58,950 nt of DNA from the NCBI GenBank assembly GCA_022447495.1, contig JAKVBH010000027.1, positions 1 through 58,950 on the forward strand, written 5' to 3'. The translations under genes were made by a program, and so were the position numbers. The notes below the pieces were generated by a model. The model made no database searches, was not told the DNA's origin, and saw nothing but the letters and a program-made list of their open reading frames with translations. Origin of the DNA: Marinovum sp. Its GTDB lineage: Bacteria; Pseudomonadota; Alphaproteobacteria; Rhodobacterales; Rhodobacteraceae. Shown piece after piece: positions 26,931-37,278 of the stretch (the first letter of the stretch is position 1; each line of letters starts with the position of its first letter).

Positions 26931-27632
26931 ATGTCAGAGCCGGTTCTATCCCTCCAAGATGTGCATTTGGCGCTTGATGGCAATGCTGGGCGTGTCGAGA
27001 TCTTGCACGGCGTCTCGCTCAGCGTACCCAAAGGCGAGTCACTAGGCCTTATTGGACCTTCGGGGTCGGGCAAAAGTTCGCTTTTGATGGTGATGGGCGG
27101 CTTGGAGCGCGCAACAGGTGGGTCTGTGTCGGCTCTTGGCCATGATTTGACGGGGCTAGATGAGGACGCCTTGGCCCGTTTCCGGCGGGATCACATGGGG
27201 GTAGTGTTTCAGAGCTTTCACCTTATTCCGACCATGACAGCCTTGGAGAACGTGGCCACGCCGTTGGAATTGGCGGGGCACCGCGACGCCTTTGATCGCG
27301 CTGCGGCGGAGCTGGATGTTGTGGGACTTGGTCACCGCGCCGATCACTATCCGACACAGATGTCCGGCGGAGAGCAACAGCGTGTGGCGCTTGCGCGTGC
27401 CTCTGCTCCGCGCCCCGACATACTCTTGGCCGACGAGCCAACCGGCAATCTCGACGGGGCCAATGGCGACGCCATCATGGATCTGCTCTTTGGTTTGCGG
27501 GACAAACACGGGGCCACGCTGGTGCTGGTGACGCACTCAAACACTCTGGCGGGGCGCTGTGACAGGGTCATCCGGCTACGCGATGGCCGCATTGATGAAG
27601 CCGTCCCCCAAGCTACGCAGGCCGCGGAATGA
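26931..27632 (+). CDS. ybbA: ABC transporter ATPase, YbbA/LolD-like
   Basis: 233-aa ATPase of the MacB/LolD/FtsE group. Walker A GPSGSGKSSLL, signature MSGGEQQRVALARA and Walker B ILLADEPTGNLD are present. It pairs with the FtsX-like permease gene downstream, which overlaps it by 4 bp (ATGA). The start at ATG 26931 has GAGG 8 nt upstream. The substrate is unknown; mechanotransmission-type ABC systems extract or move envelope substrates rather than import solutes. The divergent tesA-like gene suggests a lipid or acyl-related envelope role. Confidence 0.92.
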   Translation: MSEPVLSLQDVHLALDGNAGRVEILHGVSLSVPKGESLGLIGPSGSGKSSLLMVMGGLERATGGSVSALGHDLTGLDEDALARFRRDHMGVVFQSFHLIPTMTALENVATPLELAGHRDAFDRAAAELDVVGLGHRADHYPTQMSGGEQQRVALARASAPRPDILLADEPTGNLDGANGDAIMDLLFGLRDKHGATLVLVTHSNTLAGRCDRVIRLRDGRIDEAVPQATQAAE

Positions 27633-30145
27633 GCCTCGCAACTGCCGCCAAATTCGCCCGCCGCGAGTTGCGCGGGGGCCTCAAGGGTTTTCGCATTTTC
27701 CTGGCCTGTCTCACCCTCGGAGTGGCGGCGATCGCCGCGGTGGGCTCAGTCCGCGCTGCCATCGAAGCGGGGCTAGAGGCCCAAGGCGCCGTGCTCTTGG
27801 GCGGAGACGCCGAGGCCGAGTTCACATACCGCTTCGTCTCCGAGGATGAGCGCGCCTGGCTCGAAGGGGTTGCGCTGGAGGTCTCTGAAATCGCCGATTT
27901 CCGATCCATGGCCGTCGTGGGCGAGGAACGCGGGCTGACCCAGGTCAAATCCGTTGACGTCGCTTACCCACTGACGGGGGAGGTTGTGCTCGAACCCGCG
28001 ATGTCCCTTGAAAGCGCCTTTGCCGGTGACGGCACCCTGCCCGGCGGTGTGATGGAGCGCATTTTGGTTGATCGGATGGGGCTCGTCCCGGGTGACACCT
28101 TTCGCCTAGGCACCCAGGACTTTGTCCTTACGGCCATTTTGGCGAGCGAACCTGACAGCGCGGGAGGCGGATTTGGTCTCGGGCCACGTACGCTCGTGCG
28201 CACGGAGGATATTGAAAATGCCCAACTTCTCCGCCCCGGCACGCTCTTTGAGACGCAGTATCGTTTGCTCCTGCCGCCCGGCACAGACCTTGCCACCTTG
28301 CGCGAAGAGGCGCTGACACGCTTCGAAAGCTCTGGTCTGCGCTGGCGTGATGCACGCAATGGTGCACCTGGAGTGGCGCAGTTTGTAGAACGACTGAGCA
28401 CGTTTTTGATCCTGGTGGGGCTTTCTGGTTTGGCCGTTGGCGGCGTCGGAGTGTCGTCTGCTGTGCGGTCCTATCTGGCCAACAAAACGTCAGTCATTGC
28501 CACGCTGCGCACGCTTGGCGCGACGCGGTCCACGGTGTTTCTCACGTACTTCATTCAGATCGGCGCGTTAAGCCTCGTTGGCATTGCTCTGGGGCTGTTA
28601 CTTGGGGCGTTCGTCCCGTTGATCCTGTCGCCCATCATCGAAGCGCGCTTGCCAGTACCTGCGGTCTTCGCGCTGCATTTTGGCGCGCTTGGCGAAGCAG
28701 CACTCTACGGACTTTTGACGGCGCTGATCTTTACGCTCTGGCCGCTCGCGCGCACCGAAGAGGTCCGCGCCGCCACGCTCTTTCGGGATGCACTCTCAAC
28801 GGCGCGCCCGTTGCCGGCACCGATTTATGTGGCGGTCACGGCTCTGCTGTTCGCGCTTCTCTTGGGCGCGGCCATGCTGTTCTCGGGTGAGTTGATGCTC
28901 ACGCTTTGGGTGGCGGGGGGTATCTGTGGTGCCCTTCTTACCCTGGCGCTGGCGGCTTGGGGAATTCGGGGGGTGTCGCGGGGCCTCACACACCCAACAC
29001 GCGGGCGCCCAGCGTTGAGATGGGCCTTCGCCGCGATCGCGGATCCGCGCGAAGGCGCAGGCGCTGTTGTACTCTCGCTGGGACTTGGCCTTTCGGTTCT
29101 TGCTGCTGTGGGTCAAATCGACGGCAATCTGCGCTCGGCCATTGCCCGAGATCTGCCGAAAGTGGCCCCGTCTTACTTCTTTGTCGATATCCAACGCGAT
29201 CAAATGCCCGGTTTCTCTGAACGGCTCGACAATGATCCCGCTGTAAGCAAGGTCGACAGCGCGCCAATGTTGCGCGGGATCATCACGCGGATCAACGGCC
29301 GACCTGCCACGGAGGTTGCTGGCGATCACTGGGTCCTCGAAGGTGACCGGGGCGTAACCTATTCCGAAGATCTGCCCGAGCGCACGCGACTGACAGCGGG
29401 GGAATGGTGGGCACCCGATTATGCTGGGACACCGCTGGTGTCCTTTGCCGCCGAAGAGGCGGAGGAGATGGGCCTTCAGATCGGTGACGAGATCACAGTG
29501 AATATTCTGGGCCGCGATATCGTGGCCGAAATATCCTCCTTCCGTGAAGTGGATTTCTCGACCGCTGGGATCGGCTTTATCATGACGATGAACCCCTCAG
29601 CCCTGCGGGGTGCGCCGCATACGTTCATCGCGACTGTTTACGCCGAAGTCGAAGCCGAGGCGCAGATTTTGCGCGACTTGGCGGGTCAGTTCCCGAATAT
29701 CACAGCCGTGCGCGTGCGCGATGCGATAGATCGTGTCTCCGATCTTTTGGCGGGGATCGCGGCGGCAACATCTTATGGAGCAGGCGCGACCCTGCTTACT
29801 GGTTTCCTCGTGCTGATCGGTGCCGCAGCCGCAGGCGAACGCGCGCGGACTTATGAGGCCGCTGTGCTCAAAACCCTGGGCGCCAGCCGAAGCCGCATTC
29901 TGCGGAGTTTTGCGTGGCGCGCAGCCCTTTTGGGTGCCGCAGCTGGGCTGGTGGCTTTAGCGGCGGGCATTGCAGGCGGCTGGGCTGTGGCCACGTATGT
30001 AATGAAGACAAGCTTTGAGGTGATCTGGCCCAATGCACTTTTGATTATCGCAGGCGGTGTGGCGGCGACCTTGCTTGCGGGGCTCTTTTTCGCATGGCGC
30101 CCCCTGGCGGCGCGCCCCGCAGGTGTGTTGCGCGCGCGCGAATAG
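27629..30145 (+). CDS. ybbP: FtsX-like permease, YbbP type
   Basis: 838-aa inner-membrane protein of the YbbP type with about ten predicted transmembrane helices. One is near the N-terminus, a FtsX core lies around residues 250-400, a second FtsX core is at the C-terminus, and large periplasmic domains lie between. The N-terminus MSLATAAKFARRELRGGLKGFRIFLACL is typical for the family. It overlaps ybbA by 4 bp and forms the transporter with it. No accessory fusion protein is nearby. Confidence 0.9.
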   Translation: MSLATAAKFARRELRGGLKGFRIFLACLTLGVAAIAAVGSVRAAIEAGLEAQGAVLLGGDAEAEFTYRFVSEDERAWLEGVALEVSEIADFRSMAVVGEERGLTQVKSVDVAYPLTGEVVLEPAMSLESAFAGDGTLPGGVMERILVDRMGLVPGDTFRLGTQDFVLTAILASEPDSAGGGFGLGPRTLVRTEDIENAQLLRPGTLFETQYRLLLPPGTDLATLREEALTRFESSGLRWRDARNGAPGVAQFVERLSTFLILVGLSGLAVGGVGVSSAVRSYLANKTSVIATLRTLGATRSTVFLTYFIQIGALSLVGIALGLLLGAFVPLILSPIIEARLPVPAVFALHFGALGEAALYGLLTALIFTLWPLARTEEVRAATLFRDALSTARPLPAPIYVAVTALLFALLLGAAMLFSGELMLTLWVAGGICGALLTLALAAWGIRGVSRGLTHPTRGRPALRWAFAAIADPREGAGAVVLSLGLGLSVLAAVGQIDGNLRSAIARDLPKVAPSYFFVDIQRDQMPGFSERLDNDPAVSKVDSAPMLRGIITRINGRPATEVAGDHWVLEGDRGVTYSEDLPERTRLTAGEWWAPDYAGTPLVSFAAEEAEEMGLQIGDEITVNILGRDIVAEISSFREVDFSTAGIGFIMTMNPSALRGAPHTFIATVYAEVEAEAQILRDLAGQFPNITAVRVRDAIDRVSDLLAGIAAATSYGAGATLLTGFLVLIGAAAAGERARTYEAAVLKTLGASRSRILRSFAWRAALLGAAAGLVALAAGIAGGWAVATYVMKTSFEVIWPNALLIIAGGVAATLLAGLFFAWRPLAARPAGVLRARE

Positions 30146-30205
30146 TCCCCTTGCCGCAGCGCAGAGGAATTTGGCACTGAGAGCCCAACTTGGAGGGAAT
30201 CACCC

Positions 30206-31120
30206 ATGACCGATCAGCTGCCCATGCCGATCCCAGCGCCGCTCACCAAGGCGCAAAAGACGCAATTGCTGAACTTGGTGCGCCGTGCGGCACGGGCGGA
30301 AATCCTGCCCCGGTTCCGCAAACTTGACCTTGCGGAGGTGCAAACCAAAACAGGCGCGTTGGATTTGGTGACCGCCGCCGACACAGCAGCAGAAGCCATG
30401 ATCACACGGGCGCTGCAGATGTCTTATCCCGCCGCTCTGATCGTGGGCGAAGAGGCCGTATCCAAAGAACCGTCCTTGCGCGATGGCATTGCCGAGGCGC
30501 AGATGTGTTTCCTGATCGATCCTGTCGACGGCACATGGAACTTTGCCAATGGGATCAGCGCGTTTGGCACGATGGTAGCTGTCTGTCGCTTTGGGACGCC
30601 GGTGTTTTCGATGATTTACGATCCGTTGGGCGACGACGTGATGTGGGCAGATGAAGACACCCCTGCACAGTTTGTGCCGGCAACCGGCGCTCCGCGCAAA
30701 TTGAACACAGCAGCGCCCAAAACGACCTTCGACGAGATGGTGGGTTACGTCCACCTTAAGCTCATGGCCGAGGAGGATCAGCCCAAGATGGCGACGGTTT
30801 TGCCCGATTTTGCCACGGCCAACGCGTTGCGCTGTTCGGCGCATGAGTATCGCTTGCTGGCTCAGGGTTCAGTGGACTTTGTGCTCTCGTCAAAGCAGAC
30901 GCCCTGGGACCATGCGCCTGGTGTGATTTTGTGCCAACAAGCCGGGGGTCATGCGGCGATGCTGGATGGATCGGAATATTCTGCCGCGCTCACCGAAGGG
31001 TATTTGCTCGTCGCATCGTCGAAAGAAACCTGGGACAAGCTCGCCGATAAGCTGAGGTTTTTGGTACCAGACACCAACGGCGAAACGCACAACAGCAAGC
31101 CGACCGAAGCAGCCGCGTGA
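30206..31120 (+). CDS. Inositol-monophosphatase-family phosphatase (HisN-like)
   Basis: Metal-dependent phosphatase of 304 aa, longer than typical HisN (about 260 aa) because of an N-terminal extension and Pro/Ala-rich tail. The family motifs are intact: LVTAADTAAE, GEE, LIDPVDGTWNFANG (metal-binding aspartates) and PWDHAPG. Candidates are histidinol-phosphatase or inositol-1-monophosphatase. No his genes lie nearby, so I do not assign a substrate. GAGGGAAT precedes the ATG. It ends just before a strong terminator. Confidence 0.85.
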   Translation: MTDQLPMPIPAPLTKAQKTQLLNLVRRAARAEILPRFRKLDLAEVQTKTGALDLVTAADTAAEAMITRALQMSYPAALIVGEEAVSKEPSLRDGIAEAQMCFLIDPVDGTWNFANGISAFGTMVAVCRFGTPVFSMIYDPLGDDVMWADEDTPAQFVPATGAPRKLNTAAPKTTFDEMVGYVHLKLMAEEDQPKMATVLPDFATANALRCSAHEYRLLAQGSVDFVLSSKQTPWDHAPGVILCQQAGGHAAMLDGSEYSAALTEGYLLVASSKETWDKLADKLRFLVPDTNGETHNSKPTEAAA

Positions 31121-31137
31121 TCACATTCTCGAGAATT

Positions 31138-31174
31138 AAAAACCAGCGTGGGTCATTGACGGCGCTGGTTTTTT
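31138..31174 (+). terminator. Rho-independent terminator after the phosphatase gene
   Basis: AAAACCAGCG pairs with CGCTGGTTTT around a 14-nt loop, followed by further Ts. The A-rich 5' arm would also make it work in the reverse direction. Confidence 0.9.
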
Positions 31175-31295
31175 CTTGCGTATTTGTGATCACCTGCGAC
31201 GGAAGTTGTCCGTGAATGCACTTGAATGTGGGCAAGTTCGCAATTTAGCTTAGCTTCATAGAGATAGACACGCTTCACTACTCATGGAGATTGTA

Positions 31296-33212
31296 ATGCA
31301 CCCATCCCGCCCGTCCATGGACCCGCGCCCCGCGGCGCATGCAAAACTCATGAGACGACCAAATGAAGCCTGGCGATGGGGTACAACATTACTGGCGGGG
31401 GCGACGCTTCTTTGGGCGGCGGGCGCGGCCTATTCGGAAACGACCGTGGCCCATGGCGTGTCGACCTTTGGGGACCTCAAATACGATGCCGACTTCCCCC
31501 ATTGGGATTACGTAAATCCCGACGCGCCCAAGGGTGGCCAATTCACCACCTGGGCCTTTGGCACTTTTGACAGCCTCACGCCCTACATTCTCAAGGGCAA
31601 TTCGGCGGCGGGCGCCGGTCTCTTTTACGACACGCTCATGACCGGGAACCTCGAAGAGCCCGACGCAAGCTACGGTCTGGTGGCCGAAAGCATCGAGTAC
31701 CCCGAGGATCGCTCCTATGTCATCTTCCGGATGCGCCCTGAGGCCAAGTTCCGCGATGGCAGCCAAGTGACGGCTCAAGACGTCGTTTTTTCTTATGAAA
31801 TACTGAAAGAAGAGGGCCGCCCCTCATTCAAGACGACCTTCCGCGATTTCGACAAGGTCGAGGCGTTGGACGATTTCACAGTGCGTTTTGACTTTAACCC
31901 CGAAGGCCCGCTGCGCGAATTGTTGATGACCGCAGGCGGCATCCCGATCCTCTCCAAAGCCTACTATGAAAACGTCGATTTCTCCGAGAGCAGCCTTGAC
32001 CCCCCCATGGGATCCGGGCCGTACACCCTGGCCGAAGTCGATCCCGGCCGCCGCGTGAGCTACCAGCGTCGCGACGATTACTGGGCCGCGGATTTGCCGG
32101 TGAACAAGGGCACGACGAATTTCGATCGCCGGACCTACGAATACTTCGCCGACTACACCACTGCCTTTGAAGCTTTTAAGGGCGGCGCCTACCTCTACCG
32201 CGAAGAGTTCAGTTCCAAGGTCTGGGCCACGCAGTACACCTTCCCAGCGATTGATGAAGGTCACGTGGTGGTCGAAACGCTCCCCGATGGACGCCCGGCG
32301 GGCACCCAAGGCTTCTGGTTCAACCTGCGCCGCGATAAGTTTGCCGACCCCCGCGTTCGCGAAGCCATCGGCATGGCCTTCAACTTTGAATGGTCCAACG
32401 AGAGCCTGTTTTACGGCATCTACGGCCGCACTGACAGCTTCTGGGAGAACTCCTCAACGCTTCAGGCATCCGGGCCAATCCCTGATGCAGAACGCGCACT
32501 TCTCGAACCGATGGCCGAGTTCTTCCCCGAAGAAGTCTTTTCCGAAGACGCTTTCGTGCCGGTGGCCTCAAACGGTGACAACCTCGGCGACCGCCGGGTT
32601 TTGCGGCGAGCTGGCAAAATACTCGATGACGCCGGATGGGAGGTGGCCGACGATGGGTTTAGGTACAAAGACGGCGAGAAACTCACCGTGGAATTCCTCA
32701 ACGACAGCCCCTCCTTTGACCGTGTCATCAACCCCTACGTTGAAAACCTCGTGCGCCTCGGCGTGGATGCCAGCATGAACCGCGTGGATGCCGCTCAGGC
32801 GCAGGAACGCGAAAAGAACTTCGACTTTGACATCGTGACCCAGCGCTTCTCCATGAGCCAGACGCCGGGCAACGAGTTGGAGCAGATCTTTGGATCCGTG
32901 AGTGCGGCCACCCCCGGTGGCGTCAACATGGCCGGTGTGAGCAACGAAGGCATCGACAAGCTGATCCGTATCATCGCCGATGCCGAGAGCCGCGAAGAGC
33001 TTGACGTGGCCGTGCGCGCCCTCGACCGGGTGCTGCGCGCAATGCACATCTGGGTGCCGCAATGGTACAAGGGCGTACACAATATCTCCTACCGCGATGT
33101 CTTTGCCCGGCCCTACACCGACACGCCGCCGCCCCTCTCGCTTGGCACGACCTCGATCTGGTGGTGGGATGCAGACAAAGCCGCCGCACTCGAAGCCGCA
33201 GGGGCGCTGTAA
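31296..33212 (+). CDS. yejA: ABC oligopeptide-binding protein, YejA-like
   Basis: Periplasmic solute-binding protein (638 aa) of the DppA/OppA family, YejA branch, with an uncleaved-looking basic N-terminus followed by a signal hydrophobic stretch (WGTTLLAGATLLWAAGAAYS). Family features include HGVSTFGDLKYDADFPHWDYVNP after the signal and the GFWFNLRRDKFADPRVREAIGMAFNFEW block. The ATG at 31296 (MHPSRPS) has GGAG 6 nt upstream; ATG 31284 lacks a Shine-Dalgarno. It is the first gene of the yejABEF operon; E. coli Yej takes up microcin C and peptides. Confidence 0.9.
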   Translation: MHPSRPSMDPRPAAHAKLMRRPNEAWRWGTTLLAGATLLWAAGAAYSETTVAHGVSTFGDLKYDADFPHWDYVNPDAPKGGQFTTWAFGTFDSLTPYILKGNSAAGAGLFYDTLMTGNLEEPDASYGLVAESIEYPEDRSYVIFRMRPEAKFRDGSQVTAQDVVFSYEILKEEGRPSFKTTFRDFDKVEALDDFTVRFDFNPEGPLRELLMTAGGIPILSKAYYENVDFSESSLDPPMGSGPYTLAEVDPGRRVSYQRRDDYWAADLPVNKGTTNFDRRTYEYFADYTTAFEAFKGGAYLYREEFSSKVWATQYTFPAIDEGHVVVETLPDGRPAGTQGFWFNLRRDKFADPRVREAIGMAFNFEWSNESLFYGIYGRTDSFWENSSTLQASGPIPDAERALLEPMAEFFPEEVFSEDAFVPVASNGDNLGDRRVLRRAGKILDDAGWEVADDGFRYKDGEKLTVEFLNDSPSFDRVINPYVENLVRLGVDASMNRVDAAQAQEREKNFDFDIVTQRFSMSQTPGNELEQIFGSVSAATPGGVNMAGVSNEGIDKLIRIIADAESREELDVAVRALDRVLRAMHIWVPQWYKGVHNISYRDVFARPYTDTPPPLSLGTTSIWWWDADKAAALEAAGAL

Positions 33213-33218
33213 AAGCCC

Positions 33219-34295
33219 ATGGGCGCCTATATCCTCCGACGACTGCTTCTGGTGATCCCGACACTCTTTGGGATCATGGTCATCAACTTTGCCCTGGTGC
33301 AATTTGTGCCCGGCGGCCCCATCGAACAAATCTTGGCCCAGCTTGAGGGCGAAGGCGATGTCTTCGAAGGGATTGCCGGGGGCGGGGGCGAGATCGAAGC
33401 CGCCAGTGACAGCGAGTATTCCGGCGCCCGGGGCCTGCCCCCCGATTTCATTGAAGACCTCGAACGCGAATTTGGCTTTGATAAGCCGCCCGTGGAGCGG
33501 TTCTTCAATATGCTTTGGAACTACATGCGGCTCGACTTTGGCGAGAGCTATTTTCGCTCCATCTCGGTGATCGATCTGGTGATTGAGAAAATGCCGGTGT
33601 CGATTTCTCTGGGGCTATGGTCCACGCTGATCGCTTATCTTGTCTCAATCCCGCTTGGCATTCGCAAAGCGGTACGCGATGGGACGAGCTTTGATACTTG
33701 GACCTCCGGGCTGATCATCGTGGCCTATGCGATCCCGGGCTTTCTCTTTGCAATCCTGCTTCTCGTGCTCTTTGCCGGGGGGTCCTATCTTCAAATCTTT
33801 CCGCTGCGCGGCCTGACCTCGGACAATTGGGACGAGCTGACGGCTTGGGGCAAGGCCATCGATTACTTTTGGCACATTACATTGCCGGTTCTGGCCTCGA
33901 CGATTTCGGCCTTCGCAACGCTCACGCTTCTGACCAAAAACTCGTTCCTAGATGAGATCAAAAAACAATACGTGATGACCGCGCGAGCCAAAGGCCTGCC
34001 CGAGAACCGGGTGCTCTATGGTCACATCTTCCGCAATGCGATGCTCATCGTGATCGCGGGGTTCCCGGCGGTGTTCATCGGCGTCTTCTTCTCAGGCTCA
34101 CTCATCATCGAGACGATTTTCTCCCTCGACGGGCTCGGCCGACTTGGGTTCGAGGCGGCGGTGGCACGGGATTATCCGGTGATCTTTGGCACGCTCTTCG
34201 TCTTTGGCCTCATGGGCCTCGTGGTCGGCATTCTGTCGGACTTGATGTATGTCTTTGTCGATCCCCGCATCGACTTTGAAAAGCGGGAGGGCTGA
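33219..34295 (+). CDS. yejB: ABC oligopeptide permease YejB
   Basis: Inner-membrane permease of 358 aa with six transmembrane helices. The N-terminal [20 protein letters not shown] and the EAA-loop segment ([30 protein letters not shown]) are typical. The large insert after the first helix (about residues 40-95, Gly/Glu-rich) is found in YejB proteins. It starts 6 bp after yejA and is followed by yejE with a 3-bp gap. Confidence 0.92.
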   Translation: MGAYILRRLLLVIPTLFGIMVINFALVQFVPGGPIEQILAQLEGEGDVFEGIAGGGGEIEAASDSEYSGARGLPPDFIEDLEREFGFDKPPVERFFNMLWNYMRLDFGESYFRSISVIDLVIEKMPVSISLGLWSTLIAYLVSIPLGIRKAVRDGTSFDTWTSGLIIVAYAIPGFLFAILLLVLFAGGSYLQIFPLRGLTSDNWDELTAWGKAIDYFWHITLPVLASTISAFATLTLLTKNSFLDEIKKQYVMTARAKGLPENRVLYGHIFRNAMLIVIAGFPAVFIGVFFSGSLIIETIFSLDGLGRLGFEAAVARDYPVIFGTLFVFGLMGLVVGILSDLMYVFVDPRIDFEKREG

Positions 34296-34298
34296 GCC

Positions 34299-35477
34299 AT
34301 GGTTGCCAATCCAGAACCGCAGGTTGAGACCGCAGCGCCGCCAGAGCCACCCCAGGTGAAGCGTGGTTGGTTCAACCTCTCCCCCATCAATGCGCGCCGT
34401 TGGGCCAATTTCAAAGCCAACCGCCGTGCTTATTGGTCGCTTTGGATTTTCGCGATCCTCTTTGGCCTCTCGCTCATGTCGGAGTTCATCGCCAACGACA
34501 AACCCATCTTGGTGAGTTATCGCGGTGAACTTTTCACGCCGATCTTCAATTTCTATCCCGAAACCGCCTTTGGCGGAGACTTCCGCACCGAGGCTATCTA
34601 TCGCGATCCCGAGGTGAAGTGCCTGATCCGTACCGGTGGCTTGGAAGAGTGCTTTGACGATCCAGACGGCCTCATTGAACGCGTCGATGCGGGCGAGGTG
34701 CTAGACGGGGATTTCGACAAGGGCTGGATTCTCTCGCCGCTCATTCCCTATAGTTACACCACCCCCGTGGACCGTCCCGGCGCGGCGCCTTTGCCGCCCA
34801 ATGAGCAAAACTGGCTCGGTACCGACGACACCAAACGCGATGTGGTGGCGCGCGTTCTCTATGGCTTCCGCCTTTCGATCCTCTTTACGCTTATGGTCAC
34901 CGTCGCAGCCTCAATCATCGGCATCATCGCCGGTGCGCTTCAAGGGTACTTCGGCGGTTGGCTCGACCTGATCTTTCAAAGGATTATCGAGATATGGGGC
35001 GCAACGCCGTCGCTCTATATCATCATCATCATGTTTGCGATCCTAGGGCGCAGTTTCTGGCTCCTGGTCCTGCTCACCATCCTCTTCTCTTGGACGGCTC
35101 TGGTGGGTGTGGTCCGCGCGGAATTTCTGCGGGCGCGGAACCTCGAATATGTCCGTGCGGCCAAGGCGCTCGGGGTCTCAAACTGGACGATCATGTTCCG
35201 CCACATGCTGCCCAATGCCATGGTCGCCACGGTCACCATGCTGCCTTTCATCGTCACCGGCACCATAGCGACGCTCGCGGGTCTCGACTTCTTGGGGTTT
35301 GGCCTACCCTCCTCAGCACCGTCCCTGGGCGAGCTCACGCTGCAAGCCAAACAGAACCTCCAGGCCCCCTGGCTCGGCTTCACCGCCTTCTTCGTTTTCG
35401 CCATCATGCTCTCGCTTCTGGTCTTCATATTCGAAGGCGTGCGCGATGCCTTTGACCCCAGAAAGACATTTTCATGA
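34299..35477 (+). CDS. yejE: ABC oligopeptide permease YejE
   Basis: Second permease of the Yej system, 392 aa, with an N-terminal cytoplasmic proline-rich segment and a long periplasmic loop after helix 1 (LFTPIFNFYPETAFGGDF) before the LGTDDTKRDVVARVLYG motif of DppC-type permeases. The EAA loop is FLRARNLEYVRAAKALG. Its stop overlaps a small open frame (35474-35686) by ATGA. Confidence 0.92.
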   Translation: MVANPEPQVETAAPPEPPQVKRGWFNLSPINARRWANFKANRRAYWSLWIFAILFGLSLMSEFIANDKPILVSYRGELFTPIFNFYPETAFGGDFRTEAIYRDPEVKCLIRTGGLEECFDDPDGLIERVDAGEVLDGDFDKGWILSPLIPYSYTTPVDRPGAAPLPPNEQNWLGTDDTKRDVVARVLYGFRLSILFTLMVTVAASIIGIIAGALQGYFGGWLDLIFQRIIEIWGATPSLYIIIIMFAILGRSFWLLVLLTILFSWTALVGVVRAEFLRARNLEYVRAAKALGVSNWTIMFRHMLPNAMVATVTMLPFIVTGTIATLAGLDFLGFGLPSSAPSLGELTLQAKQNLQAPWLGFTAFFVFAIMLSLLVFIFEGVRDAFDPRKTFS

Positions 35478-35686
35478 TCCGGGGATGCAACATGGGACAG
35501 CAAGCGGGATGGCGATCTGAGCCGCGTTCAATGCGCTTTGTCGCGGCCAGGTCATCGCACCATCCCTTCGGCATCGCCTACGTCAACACAGCGCCCGCCC
35601 ATGCGGGTTTGCTGGCGGTTGTCGCGGCGGGGCTGGCGCCCCTTGATTCCGCGACTCGTTGTTCTTCTCGGGGAGCACTGAATTGA
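35474..35686 (+). CDS. Possible small coupled ORF inside the yej operon
   Basis: A 70-codon frame starts at the ATG that overlaps the yejE stop (ATGA) and ends at the TGA that overlaps the likely TTG start of yejF (TTGA). The peptide is basic and Ala-rich with a weak hydrophobic stretch (HAGLLAVVAAGLAPLD) and resembles no family I know. The double coupling is the only strong evidence; the composition is compatible with a chance frame across the gap. Confidence 0.3.
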   Translation: MIRGCNMGQQAGWRSEPRSMRFVAARSSHHPFGIAYVNTAPAHAGLLAVVAAGLAPLDSATRCSSRGALN

Positions 35687-37278
35687 CCAACGTCCTCTCC
35701 GTCGAAAATCTGCGCATTGCCTTCCGTCAGGGGGGTATTGCGACCGAGGCCGTGAAAGGCGTCTCGTTCAACATCGCCCGCGGTGAGACCGTGGCATTGG
35801 TGGGCGAGTCAGGCTCAGGCAAATCCGTGACCGCTCTCTCAACCGTGGGTCTGCTAGGCGAAAGCGCCGAGATCCAGGGCTCTGTGCGCTACATGGATGA
35901 TGAGATGGTCGACGCCGACGAGCCAACACTGCGCAAAGTGCGTGGCAATGACATCTCGTTTATCTTCCAAGAGCCCATGACGTCGCTTAACCCGCTGCAC
36001 ACGCTGGAAAAGCAGTTGCGTGAGAGCATCGAATTGCACCAGGGTTTGCGCGGCGATGCCGTACGCGCGCGGATTATCGAGTTGCTCACCAAAGTGGGTA
36101 TCCGCGACCCCGAGGACCGTCTGAACTCTTATCCCCACCAACTCTCCGGCGGGCAACGCCAGCGGGTCATGATCGCCATGGCGCTCGCCAATAGGCCGGA
36201 ACTTCTGATCGCCGACGAGCCCACCACGGCGCTCGATGTGACAATCCAGGCGCAAATCCTTGACCTGCTCGCAGAGCTTAAAGAGACCGAGGGCATGAGC
36301 CTGCTCTTCATCACCCATGACCTCGGCGTGGTGCGCAAAATCGCCGATCGGGTCTGTGTGATGAAAGACGGTGAGATCGTCGAGGCTGGTGAGACCAAAG
36401 CGCTCTTTGAGGCGCCCCAGCACCCTTACACGCGCATGCTCCTCGAAGCGGAAAGCACAGGGGTGCCGGACCCGGTGGCGGAGGATGCCCTCACCGTGGC
36501 CAGCGCGCAGAACCTCAAAATCTGGTTTCCGATCCAGCGTGGCCTGCTCAAACGCACCGTGGGTTATGTCAAAGCCTGCAATGACGCGACCCTCGCCGTG
36601 CGTGCGGGTGAGACAATTGGCATTGTGGGCGAATCAGGTTCCGGCAAGACTACACTCGCGCTCGCGATCATGCGGCTGATCGCGTCTGAGGGTCATCTGA
36701 ACTTCCAAGACCAAGACTTGCGCAGTCTCAGCACCCGCGAGTTGCGCCGCCTGCGCTCGGATATGCAGATCGTCTTCCAAGACCCCTACGGCTCTCTGAG
36801 CCCACGTATGTCCTGTGCCCAGATCATTGCCGAAGGCTTAGGCGTGCACGGCCGTCAGGGCGACAACCGACCCGAACGGGAATTAGTGGCAGAGGTGATG
36901 ACCGAAGTGGGTCTCGATCCCGCCAGCATGGACCGATATCCACACGAATTCTCAGGCGGTCAGCGCCAACGCATCGCCATTGCGCGCGCCATGATCTTGC
37001 GGCCCAAGCTGGTGGTGCTCGACGAGCCGACCTCGGCGCTCGACATGACCGTGCAGGTGCAAATCGTCGACCTTTTGCGCAAGCTGCAGCAAAAATACGG
37101 GCTGGCCTATCTCTTCATCAGTCATGACCTCAAAGTGGTCCGCGCCATGTCGCACCATGTCATTGTGATGAAGCAAGGCGACGTGGTGGAACAGGGCACA
37201 GCAGACCAAATCTTTGACAATCCCCAAACAAACTACGCACGCACGCTCCTCGCCGCTGCGTTTGACATGGCGAGCTAG
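35683..37278 (+). CDS. yejF: ABC oligopeptide transporter double ATPase YejF
   Basis: 531-aa ATPase with two fused cassettes. Walker [13 protein letters not shown] and [12 protein letters not shown], signatures [15 protein letters not shown] and [15 protein letters not shown], and Walker [13 protein letters not shown] and [12 protein letters not shown] are all complete. I chose TTG 35683 ([10 protein letters not shown]) because GGGGAG lies 7 nt upstream; the frame is open to TTG 35659. It completes yejABEF. Its stop codon overlaps the convergent RTX gene stop by 3-4 bp. Confidence 0.92.
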   Translation: MTNVLSVENLRIAFRQGGIATEAVKGVSFNIARGETVALVGESGSGKSVTALSTVGLLGESAEIQGSVRYMDDEMVDADEPTLRKVRGNDISFIFQEPMTSLNPLHTLEKQLRESIELHQGLRGDAVRARIIELLTKVGIRDPEDRLNSYPHQLSGGQRQRVMIAMALANRPELLIADEPTTALDVTIQAQILDLLAELKETEGMSLLFITHDLGVVRKIADRVCVMKDGEIVEAGETKALFEAPQHPYTRMLLEAESTGVPDPVAEDALTVASAQNLKIWFPIQRGLLKRTVGYVKACNDATLAVRAGETIGIVGESGSGKTTLALAIMRLIASEGHLNFQDQDLRSLSTRELRRLRSDMQIVFQDPYGSLSPRMSCAQIIAEGLGVHGRQGDNRPERELVAEVMTEVGLDPASMDRYPHEFSGGQRQRIAIARAMILRPKLVVLDEPTSALDMTVQVQIVDLLRKLQQKYGLAYLFISHDLKVVRAMSHHVIVMKQGDVVEQGTADQIFDNPQTNYARTLLAAAFDMAS

